From: Fusobacterium sp.
GTDB taxonomy: Bacteria > Fusobacteriota > Fusobacteriia > Fusobacteriales > Fusobacteriaceae
DNA: 21,457 nt
Direction: 5' to 3'
NCBI GenBank assembly: GCA_019410665.1
Contig: DXSD01000028.1
Location: 1 to 21,457 of the forward strand
Shown in pieces: positions 14,270 to 21,457 of the stretch (positions are counted from its first letter, which is position 1; every line of letters begins with the position of its first letter). The notes below the pieces were generated by a model. That model did not search any database. It was not told where the DNA came from and saw only the letters and a program-made list of their open reading frames with translations. The translations under genes were made by a program, and so were the position numbers.

Positions 14270-15619
14270 ATGGATTTTAAGAGGGAGTGGAGGAAAAATA
14301 GAAAATTATTAGGAGCAATAATGACAATAGCTTTGCCTGCGATAGCTGATCTTTTTGCTCAAACTTTGTTAGGGTTTTTTGATATGTTAATGGTTGGAAG
14401 ATTGGGAGCTGAGGCTATTAGTTCAGTAGGAGTGGGGAATGCCCCTGTCAATGCTATACTTCCTATATTCTTTGCTATAAGTATTGGAACTACAGCTCTA
14501 GTGAGTCGTGCCTATGGTTCTAATGATAAAAAAGAGGGAAAAAATGCTCTAGCTCAAAGCTTAATCTTATCCCTTCCGTTATCTTTGGGAATAACGATTC
14601 TACTCTTTATATTTAAAGATAAAACTTTGGAATTAGTAGGAAGAGCAGATGATATGAACTTAGAGATGACAAGTGCTTATTACTCAACAGTACTTTTGGG
14701 GATGCCATTTTTATGTTTTAATGTTGTATTCTTTGCTGCTTATAGATCTATTTCAAAGGCTAATATGCCGATGATAGCTAATATTTTAAGTATCTTTTCA
14801 AATATTTTATTTAACTATCTCTTTATTTTTGTTTTTGGTTGGGGAGTTATGGGAGCTGGAATAGCTACAACAATTTCTCGAGGAATGATAACTTTTATAT
14901 TTATATATACAACATTTATGACTAAAAGGTTTTGGATATCTATTCCATTTAAAGCATTAAAAGTTTTTGATAGTAAGATGTCATGGAGACTTTTAAAAGT
15001 AGGAATACCAGCAGCTGTGGAACAGGGAGTATTTAGAGTTGGAATGTTGATATTTGAAATGATGGTAATATCTTTGGGAACTTTAGCCTATACTTCCCAT
15101 AAAATAGCACTTACAGCAGAATCTTTTTCATATAATATGGGATTTGGATTTGCTGTGGCAGGAACAGCCCTTGTGGGGCAACAATTGGGAAAAGGGTCAG
15201 CTAAAAAAGCTCATAGAGATGCTATGGCAACTACTTATTTAGCCATATTTATGATGTCACTTTTTGGGTTAATATTCTTTATTATGCCAGGAACTATAAT
15301 ATATATGTTTACAGATGATCCAGAGATAAAGGAGATGGCTAGTGTAGCTTTAAGACTTGTTTCTATCTGTCAACCATTCCAAGCTGTTTCAATGGTATTG
15401 AGTGGATGTTTAAGAGGAGCTGGAGATACAAAGGCAGTATTATGGATTACAACAGTGGGGATGTATGTTATAAGAATACCTCTTACATATTTTTTCCTTT
15501 ACAAGATGAATACAGGACTTTCTGGAGCTTGGATAGTTATGACTATAGATTTAGCTTTTAGAAGTATAGCTTGTTATAAAGTATTTAAAAAAGGAAAATG
15601 GAGTTATGTAAGTGTTTAG
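14270..15619 (+). CDS. MATE-family efflux transporter
   Basis: A 449-residue exporter with about twelve membrane segments in two halves, as in MATE (NorM/DinF-type) pumps that use sodium or proton gradients to expel cationic drugs or metabolites. Family marks include IALPAIADLFAQTLLGFFDMLMVGRLG near the N-terminus, FFAAYRSISKANMPMIAN in the first half and LSGCLRGAGDTKAVL in the second. The substrate cannot be told from sequence. GGGAGATGAG lies before the ATG. It is 23 bases after the CorC-like gene and 9 bases before addB, so it is probably co-transcribed with both. Confidence 0.94.
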   Translation: MDFKREWRKNRKLLGAIMTIALPAIADLFAQTLLGFFDMLMVGRLGAEAISSVGVGNAPVNAILPIFFAISIGTTALVSRAYGSNDKKEGKNALAQSLILSLPLSLGITILLFIFKDKTLELVGRADDMNLEMTSAYYSTVLLGMPFLCFNVVFFAAYRSISKANMPMIANILSIFSNILFNYLFIFVFGWGVMGAGIATTISRGMITFIFIYTTFMTKRFWISIPFKALKVFDSKMSWRLLKVGIPAAVEQGVFRVGMLIFEMMVISLGTLAYTSHKIALTAESFSYNMGFGFAVAGTALVGQQLGKGSAKKAHRDAMATTYLAIFMMSLFGLIFFIMPGTIIYMFTDDPEIKEMASVALRLVSICQPFQAVSMVLSGCLRGAGDTKAVLWITTVGMYVIRIPLTYFFLYKMNTGLSGAWIVMTIDLAFRSIACYKVFKKGKWSYVSV

Positions 15620-15628
15620 AGGAGAGAT

Positions 15629-18244
15629 ATGAGTATAGAGTTTAAATATATAGATTATGGAGTAAAATTTACAGGAGTTTATTTAGAAGAGCAGAAAAAA
15701 CATAGAGAGACCCTCTATGTTTTTTCTGATAATAGAATGAAAGATATATTTTCTAAGAAAGTATTTGAAAATTTATTTGAAGAGGGACCAACGTTAATTA
15801 CTTTAGAAGAGTTAAAGGAGAGAATTTTTTATAGTGATAAGGTAGTATTAAAAGAGGCTAAGAGAATCTTAGCCTTTTTCAAGTGTTTACCAGAAGATGT
15901 AAAGAATGAATTGGGGATATCTACTTATTATGATGTGATAGATATAGCTAACAATTTTTTTGCTTATTATAGAGAGTTAACTTTAAACAAAGTAGATGAG
16001 ATAAGTGAGTATCCACAATGGCAGGAGAAATATTTAGGATATTTTATTAAAATAAAAGATAGTTTTAATAAGCTTTGTGAAGAGAATAATTATATACCTA
16101 GTGATTGGTTAGAGTGTGAAGAAAATTATAGTGATATTTGGATAAAGAGTTTTTCTAAAATTGTTTTTATAGATATAGTTGAATTTCCTAAGATCTATGT
16201 AGATATTATAAAAAAATTAGGTGTGGCGAAAGAAATAGAAATATTTTTACAAATGAGGGAAGGAGATTTTGATCAAGAGAATTTTAAATTGAAAAAAGTT
16301 GAAATTCCAAGAAAGATAAAAGATATAAAGGTGTACTCTTTTAAAGATGAATTAGAAGAGATCTTGACTTTAATCTATCTAAAAAAAGATAGAAGGTGTG
16401 AGATATACTCTCCAGTACCTGAAAAAAATAGTTTCTCCAAGATATTGCCTAGTTATTTTGCCCCCTCTCAAACTTTTACTATGAATGATACTAAACTTTA
16501 TAAGTTTTTAAATATACAGTTAGATATACTTTCAAGTGAAGAGGAGAGATTGGGAAAAACTTATCAATTTTCTAAAATATTATCTGCTTTTGAAGATAAA
16601 ACTTTCAAAGAGTACTATAACATTAATGAAAGTGAATTTGTAGCTTTAAATAACTGTTCTATTGAGGGGTATAAATATATTTCAAGAAAGATATTAGAAG
16701 ATGATTGGTTTTTAAAAAATCTTCCTTTAGAACTTTTAGAAAAATTAAATGAGATAATATTTGATTTAGAAAATATAACAAAAATAAGTAATACAGATGA
16801 ATTATATCTTTATTTTAAGGAGCAGATAAAGTTAGAAAAATTTTTAGAAGACAATCTAGATAATAAAGATATATTTGATAAGTTTTTTGAGATATTTGGA
16901 ATTATTAAAAGTAATGAAGTTATGAAGATCCACTCTAGCTTTAATGAGTATTTTGGAAATAAATTGGGAGTATCTCTATATAAGTTACTTATTCAATATA
17001 TGAAAGATCTAGCAATAAAAAGTAATATTAAATATGCACAAGAGATAGCTTTGATTAAAGGATTAGATTTTGTTAGATATAGTGAAGAGATAAAAGATGT
17101 AAATTTATTCTTAGACATTACTGGAGAGCATCTTCCTAAAAATTTAAATGATAATCTGATTTTAACTGAAAAGCAGAGAAAAGATCTAGGAGTAACAACC
17201 AGAGAAGAGAAAAGAGAGATAGAGAGATATAGATTTTTTCAAGGAGTATTTAGTGGAAAAGATTGTATAATCTTTACTAGAAAAGATGAGGAAAAGGGAA
17301 TAGAATTATCTCCATTTTTAGAGGAGATAATTTTAAAATATTTTATCACTTTAGAAGAGAGTCCTATCAAAAGTGAAAATACCCTAAGTATGTTAAAAAA
17401 CTCTCTATTGGGAGTAAAATTGGGATATGAAGCTAGTGAAGATGAGTGTTTTATAAAAGAAGCTGAGGATTTTTTAGATGAAAAATTACAACTAGGGGCT
17501 TATGATTATGAAAATTTAGTAGAGTGCCCACTTAAATTTTATTTTTCAAATATGTTAGGATTAACTCACATAGTAAAATATGAGGATAAAGATATAAATA
17601 GTAGAATATTGGGAATAATAGTTCATAAAATTTTAGAAGAGTATGTAAACTCTATTTGGAAAAGAGTGCTACAAGAGGGAATTTTTGAAGTGGAGTATAA
17701 AGAGATAGAGGAGAGAATGAAAAGAGCTTTTCAAAAAGAAAGAGCAAAAATCCCTATACATATGGATAACTATTGTGACTCTATAATGATTCCAGTGATT
17801 TCTAAAAATATTGTTAAGTTTTTTAAGGAGTTAAAAAATAACTATGAAGGAATAGCTATCAAAAGATTTCAAAGTGAGAAAAGTTCCTATGAGAATACAC
17901 CTTTTTACTCTGGAGATATAGATGTGTATTTAAAGGGAAGAGCAGATTTAGTTATAGAGAGTGATCTTGGAAATGAGATTATAGATTATAAAACGGGAAG
18001 TAAAACAGATGGACAGCTAGATTATTATACAATAATTCTTTATGGAGAAGCTGGGCAGGGGAAAAAATTGGTTTTTAATGCTTGGAAAGGTAAGTTAGAA
18101 AGAGAGGATAAGGTAATCTTAACAAGGGAAAAACTGGAAGAGAATATAAAAAACTTTATAGAATCTGCTGAGTATATGAGAAGTGAAAAGAAAGCTCCAT
18201 GTGTAACTTGTGAATATTATAGTGTTTGTGGAAGAGGGAGATAA
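15629..18244 (+). CDS. addB: AddB-like subunit of the AddAB helicase-nuclease
   Basis: An 871-residue partner of AddA in the RecBCD-type enzyme that resects double-strand breaks for recombination. The C-terminal PD-(D/E)XK nuclease shows GIIVHKILEEY near 662, GRADLVIES near 770 and IDYKTGS near 785. Four cysteines suited to the family's 4Fe-4S cluster are present: Cys633 (VECPLKFYF) and Cys858, Cys861 and Cys867 (CVTCEYYSVC). No Walker A motif is seen in the N-terminal part, unlike Bacillus AddB, so it should be a non-motor subunit like RexB. GGAGAG precedes the ATG. The stop is 2 bases from the addA start, supporting translational coupling. Confidence 0.88.
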   Translation: MSIEFKYIDYGVKFTGVYLEEQKKHRETLYVFSDNRMKDIFSKKVFENLFEEGPTLITLEELKERIFYSDKVVLKEAKRILAFFKCLPEDVKNELGISTYYDVIDIANNFFAYYRELTLNKVDEISEYPQWQEKYLGYFIKIKDSFNKLCEENNYIPSDWLECEENYSDIWIKSFSKIVFIDIVEFPKIYVDIIKKLGVAKEIEIFLQMREGDFDQENFKLKKVEIPRKIKDIKVYSFKDELEEILTLIYLKKDRRCEIYSPVPEKNSFSKILPSYFAPSQTFTMNDTKLYKFLNIQLDILSSEEERLGKTYQFSKILSAFEDKTFKEYYNINESEFVALNNCSIEGYKYISRKILEDDWFLKNLPLELLEKLNEIIFDLENITKISNTDELYLYFKEQIKLEKFLEDNLDNKDIFDKFFEIFGIIKSNEVMKIHSSFNEYFGNKLGVSLYKLLIQYMKDLAIKSNIKYAQEIALIKGLDFVRYSEEIKDVNLFLDITGEHLPKNLNDNLILTEKQRKDLGVTTREEKREIERYRFFQGVFSGKDCIIFTRKDEEKGIELSPFLEEIILKYFITLEESPIKSENTLSMLKNSLLGVKLGYEASEDECFIKEAEDFLDEKLQLGAYDYENLVECPLKFYFSNMLGLTHIVKYEDKDINSRILGIIVHKILEEYVNSIWKRVLQEGIFEVEYKEIEERMKRAFQKERAKIPIHMDNYCDSIMIPVISKNIVKFFKELKNNYEGIAIKRFQSEKSSYENTPFYSGDIDVYLKGRADLVIESDLGNEIIDYKTGSKTDGQLDYYTIILYGEAGQGKKLVFNAWKGKLEREDKVILTREKLEENIKNFIESAEYMRSEKKAPCVTCEYYSVCGRGR

Positions 18245-18246
18245 TT

Positions 18247-21200
18247 ATGGGAAAAAGGTTGATATTAAAGGCTAGTGCAGGAACAGGAAAAACTTATAGA
18301 TTATCTCTTGAATATATAGCATCTCTTGTACAAGGAATAGATTTTAAAGATATATTGGTAATGACTTTTACTAAAAAAGCTACTGGAGAGATTAAAGAGA
18401 GAATATTAGAGTTTTTAAGAGGTATATGTACAGATGAAGAAAAGAGAGAAGAGATTGAAAAAAATCTTCAAAAAATATATGGAGATTCTTTTATATTAGA
18501 AGTTCCTAAAGTGAAAAAACTCTATAAAAACATTGTTGAAAATAAGGATAAATTGAAAATCTATACAATTGATTCCTTTACTAATAATATTTTTAAAAAG
18601 GCAATAGCTCCCTATTTAAAAATCTATTCTTATGAGATAATTGATGAAGAGGAAAATAAAAAAATACTGATAAAAACCTTTGAAAAACTTTTTGAAAATA
18701 GAGAGGACTTTAATACTTTTAAAAGTTTTTTAGAGGATAATAGTGAGAAAAATATGGATATTTATGTAGAGCTAATTGGAAGTATAATTTCTCAAAGATG
18801 GAAATCAATTCTTATAGGAGATAGTTTTGAAAAAAAGGAACTATTAGAGTATAAAGAGTCTAAAAGTTATCTAGATAAAATGGAAGAGGTTTTACAAGAG
18901 GTAGCACAGATAAAGGGGAAACCATTTCAAGAGTTAATAAAAAAGGGTTGTCAAAATTATTTTATCTCAAAGGATAGAGAGGGATATTTAAAAGAGAATT
19001 ATCCAGTTTTTTTAGAGGGAAATATTTGGAATGGAGTAAAGGTAAGATCTAAAAAGGGAGATATTGACTCTCAAATAGAAGATTTAAATTATCTATATGA
19101 AGAGTTTAGAGATAATCTTGGAAGAGAGATGTATAATAACTTGGTAGTTCCATATGAAGAGAAGCTATTAAAAACAATTGAGAAAATATACACTATCTAT
19201 GATGAGATAAAATTTAGAGAGAAAAGATTTACCCATACAGATATAAGTAGTTATACATTTAAATACCTTCAAGAAACGGAATTGGGATTTATTGATGAAA
19301 ATGGAGTAACAGATGAGTTTTTTGAAATAATTGATGGAAAGTTAAAAAGCATTTTTATAGATGAATTTCAAGATACTAGTATCCTTCAATGGAGAATACT
19401 AAAAAATATATTGGATAAAAGTGAGAATATTATCTGTGTAGGTGATGAGAAGCAAAGTATCTATGGTTGGAGAGGAGGAGAGAAGAGACTATTTGAAAAT
19501 CTAGATAAAATAATATTAGGAGAGGTTGAGGAGTTAGACACTTGTTTTAGAAGTAAAGAGAATATAGTTAAATATACCAATGAGATTTTTGAAAATATTG
19601 GAAGAGAAAGTTTAGATCTATACCCCTTACACTATGATTGGAAATTTAATAAAGTTGGATATAGGGAGAAAGAGGAAAAAGGCTTTGTAAAACTTTTAAT
19701 AAAAGAAGAGGAAAAGGATATAGTAGAAACTTTAGTAGAGGAGATAGAAAAGAAATTTTCAAATAATTACTCTGGAATAGGAATTCTAGCGAGAACTAAA
19801 AAAACTTTAGAGAGAATAGCCTTTGTTTTAGGAGAGAGGGGAATACCTTATACTTTAGAGTCTGATACTAAGATTGTAGAGAGTAATGGAATATTTGCCT
19901 TATACTCTCTTATAAATTGGTTGGTTAAAAGAGATTTTTTAGCTTTGTTGGATTTTTTACGTTCAGATTTAGTGAATATATCAGCTTTAAAATTAAAAAA
20001 AATAATAGAAAGCAGAGAGGAAATAGAGAGTTATCTTTATTTACAAGAGGAAAATTTAGAGATAGAAGAGGATATTTTTACAGCTTTAAGGGATATTTAT
20101 GCAAATTATAGAAGATATAATGGAGAGACAGAGTTTTTAACTTATGAAATGATACTGAGGGTAGGGATAGGAAATAGATTTCAAAAACCTGAGGAAACAT
20201 TGAATATCTTTGGTTTTTATAAGCTTTTAAAAGAGTATAAATATTTTAGCGATTTCTTAATTGATTATAAAGAAAATGATAAAAAGGAGAAATTTAAAAA
20301 GTTAACTCTTGGAAATAATAATAGCATATCTCTTATGACAATTCATAAATCTAAAGGCTTGGAGTTTGATACTGTACTTTATTTTATCCCAACTAAACAA
20401 AGAAATAGAGGGGATAGAGGTATGGAGTTTTACTTAGAAATGGATAGGAATTACTCCAATGTTGAATCTTACCTAATAACTGATAATAAATTTAATAAGA
20501 TATTAGAAAGTGTAAAAGGAATAAACTATTTAAAAGAGAGAGAGATAAAAAGAGAGCATGAGGAGATAAATAATCTTTATGTAGCTCTAACACGTCCTAA
20601 AAATAATCTTTTTCTTGTAGTAGAGAGTGTGGAAGATATAGAGAAATCTAATTTTTCTACTTTACTAAAAAGTAGTGGTAATGGAGAGATAATATTAGAA
20701 ACTGGATTAGAGAAGCAAGAGAAAGGTGGAGTTGAGTATGAATTAAATCTTTCTACACCTATGCCTAGTTATAAAGAGGATGTTTTAGAAAATCAACAGG
20801 AAGGATTAGAAAAGTTATACACCTACTCTTTCCAATTGGAGAAAAAAAGATTGAGAGGTATAGTGGTACACTATTTTTTAGAAAATCTTTTAAAGTGGAA
20901 AGCTGATGATATAGAATTAGCTAAAAAACTTACTTATGCTAAGTATGCTACTGTTATTGGAGAAGAGGAGATGAGAGATATATTTTCTTCTAAAAATATA
21001 GAGCATATATATGAAAAATCTAGTGATATTTTTAAGATAGATTGGGATTTTGTATATAGAGAGTATCCTGTATATTTAAAAGTAGATGGAGAGAATAAAA
21101 ACTATAGATTAGATAGACTTATGATAAAATTACCAACTGAGAAAGATAAGGGAATCATCTATATAGTTGATTATAAAACGGGAAAATATGATGAAGAGCA

Positions 21201-21303
21201 GTTAAATAACTATACTCAAGCTGTGATTGAGAGAGTTATTAGAAATGGTAAAAGTTTAGAAAATTTTGAGATCAGAAGTGAGTATATAGAATTAGATATT
21301 TAG
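18247..21303 (+). CDS. addA: AddA subunit, UvrD/RecB-like helicase with nuclease domain
   Basis: A 1018-residue SF1A helicase-nuclease acting with AddB at DNA ends. Motifs in order: ASAGTGKT (9-16, Walker A), MTFTKKATGEIKERI (Ia), IDEFQDTS near 369 (II), GDEKQSIYGWRGG near 399 (III), CFRSKENI near 432 (IV), MTIHKSKGLEFD near 697 (V) and LYVALTRPKNN near 776 (VI). A C-terminal RecB-type nuclease follows, with GIVVHYFLE near 870, YRLDRLM near 953 and VDYKTGK near 974. All catalytic motifs appear intact. The ATG at 18247 follows GAGGGAGA; an upstream in-frame start inside addB is less likely. The protein is somewhat shorter than Bacillus AddA. Confidence 0.95.
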   Translation: MGKRLILKASAGTGKTYRLSLEYIASLVQGIDFKDILVMTFTKKATGEIKERILEFLRGICTDEEKREEIEKNLQKIYGDSFILEVPKVKKLYKNIVENKDKLKIYTIDSFTNNIFKKAIAPYLKIYSYEIIDEEENKKILIKTFEKLFENREDFNTFKSFLEDNSEKNMDIYVELIGSIISQRWKSILIGDSFEKKELLEYKESKSYLDKMEEVLQEVAQIKGKPFQELIKKGCQNYFISKDREGYLKENYPVFLEGNIWNGVKVRSKKGDIDSQIEDLNYLYEEFRDNLGREMYNNLVVPYEEKLLKTIEKIYTIYDEIKFREKRFTHTDISSYTFKYLQETELGFIDENGVTDEFFEIIDGKLKSIFIDEFQDTSILQWRILKNILDKSENIICVGDEKQSIYGWRGGEKRLFENLDKIILGEVEELDTCFRSKENIVKYTNEIFENIGRESLDLYPLHYDWKFNKVGYREKEEKGFVKLLIKEEEKDIVETLVEEIEKKFSNNYSGIGILARTKKTLERIAFVLGERGIPYTLESDTKIVESNGIFALYSLINWLVKRDFLALLDFLRSDLVNISALKLKKIIESREEIESYLYLQEENLEIEEDIFTALRDIYANYRRYNGETEFLTYEMILRVGIGNRFQKPEETLNIFGFYKLLKEYKYFSDFLIDYKENDKKEKFKKLTLGNNNSISLMTIHKSKGLEFDTVLYFIPTKQRNRGDRGMEFYLEMDRNYSNVESYLITDNKFNKILESVKGINYLKEREIKREHEEINNLYVALTRPKNNLFLVVESVEDIEKSNFSTLLKSSGNGEIILETGLEKQEKGGVEYELNLSTPMPSYKEDVLENQQEGLEKLYTYSFQLEKKRLRGIVVHYFLENLLKWKADDIELAKKLTYAKYATVIGEEEMRDIFSSKNIEHIYEKSSDIFKIDWDFVYREYPVYLKVDGENKNYRLDRLMIKLPTEKDKGIIYIVDYKTGKYDEEQLNNYTQAVIERVIRNGKSLENFEIRSEYIELDI

Positions 21304-21326
21304 AAGGATAAAAAATAATTAGCAAT

Positions 21327-21374
21327 AAAAAAGGAAAAATTTACTCTAAAAGTAGAGAGAATTTTTCCTTTTTT
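21327..21374. terminator. Strong terminator after addA
   Basis: A 15-bp perfect stem, AAAAAAGGAAAAATT (21327-21341) with its complement (21360-21374), extended inward by CTCTA/TAGAG. A and T runs at the two ends allow termination in both directions. Confidence 0.88.
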
Positions 21375-21391
21375 AATAATTTAACTTAATA

Positions 21392-21457
21392 TTAGAGAAA
21401 AAAGTTTTTAAATAAATTTTTCCCAACTTCAGTTCTGAAAAAAGGTCTATATTTATC
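21392..21457 (-). CDS. Possible 3' end of a convergent gene (partial)
   Basis: On the minus strand the window edge opens with 21 codons ending in TAA: DKYRPFFRTEVGKNLFKNFFL. Codon use fits the neighbours, and the bidirectional terminator at 21327-21374 lies just beyond the stop, as expected for a convergent gene. The fragment is too short to name a family and could be chance. Confidence 0.4.
   Translation of the reverse strand, partial: DKYRPFFRTEVGKNLFKNFFL

Noticed and set aside
1..21457. CRISPR arrays, insertion sequences, prophage or attachment sites
   Set aside because: No regularly spaced repeats, transposase, integrase or target-site duplications were found. The base and codon character looks even across the window.

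Overview
The window reads as an ordinary chromosomal segment of a very AT-rich anaerobic bacterium, most likely a Fusobacterium or close relative. The basis is A/T-ending codons with AGA-dominated arginine usage, AGGAGG-type ribosome binding sites, and a tandem glycine riboswitch in front of an AGCS symporter that closely resembles the Fusobacterium nucleatum riboswitch as I remember it. There is no integrase, transposase or CRISPR array. The genus is an inference; no rRNA gene is present.

Layout. 94-1777: an amino acid:sodium symporter on the minus strand, with its promoter, a two-aptamer glycine riboswitch and two successive terminator hairpins. 1889-2335: tRNA-Arg(CCU), followed with almost no gap by a small lipoprotein gene. 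2347-4560: a two-gene minus-strand operon of cardiolipin synthase (Cls) and a PHP-family phosphoesterase. 4650-7374: a plus-strand three-cistron unit (degenerate SIR2-like protein, protein of unknown family, RelA/SpoT-type synthetase) ending in a bidirectional terminator. 7383-8670: a META-domain lipoprotein and a second PHP phosphoesterase (HisK-like), minus strand. 8759-10676: a DUF486 small membrane protein and an M24B Xaa-Pro aminopeptidase, plus strand. 10680-12714: a PhnA-like zinc-ribbon protein, an EamA transporter and a TauE/SafE permease, minus strand. 12756-21374: a plus-strand run of a CNNM/CorC-type protein, a MATE exporter, AddB and AddA, closed by a strong terminator. A 21-codon fragment of a convergent gene may lie at the right edge.

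The most interesting feature is at 5482-5562. The SIR2-like frame (4694-5500) and the next frame (5494-6498) overlap with a -1 phase difference, and the second frame has no usable ribosome binding site. In the only stretch where a -1 slip could join them there is an in-phase A_AAA_AAG slippery heptamer. Five bases further on is a perfect 10-bp stem, whose loop can pair over 10 bp with sequence just downstream (a possible pseudoknot). These are the hallmarks of programmed -1 ribosomal frameshifting, giving a predicted 601-residue fusion beside the shorter 268-residue SIR2-like protein. With the RelA/SpoT synthetase as third cistron, the unit looks like a nucleotide-signalling or stress (possibly defence) module. 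I do not recognise it as a described system.

The other genes are housekeeping or transport: AddAB repairs double-strand breaks, Cls makes cardiolipin, the aminopeptidase trims Xaa-Pro peptides, and the symporter is glycine-controlled.
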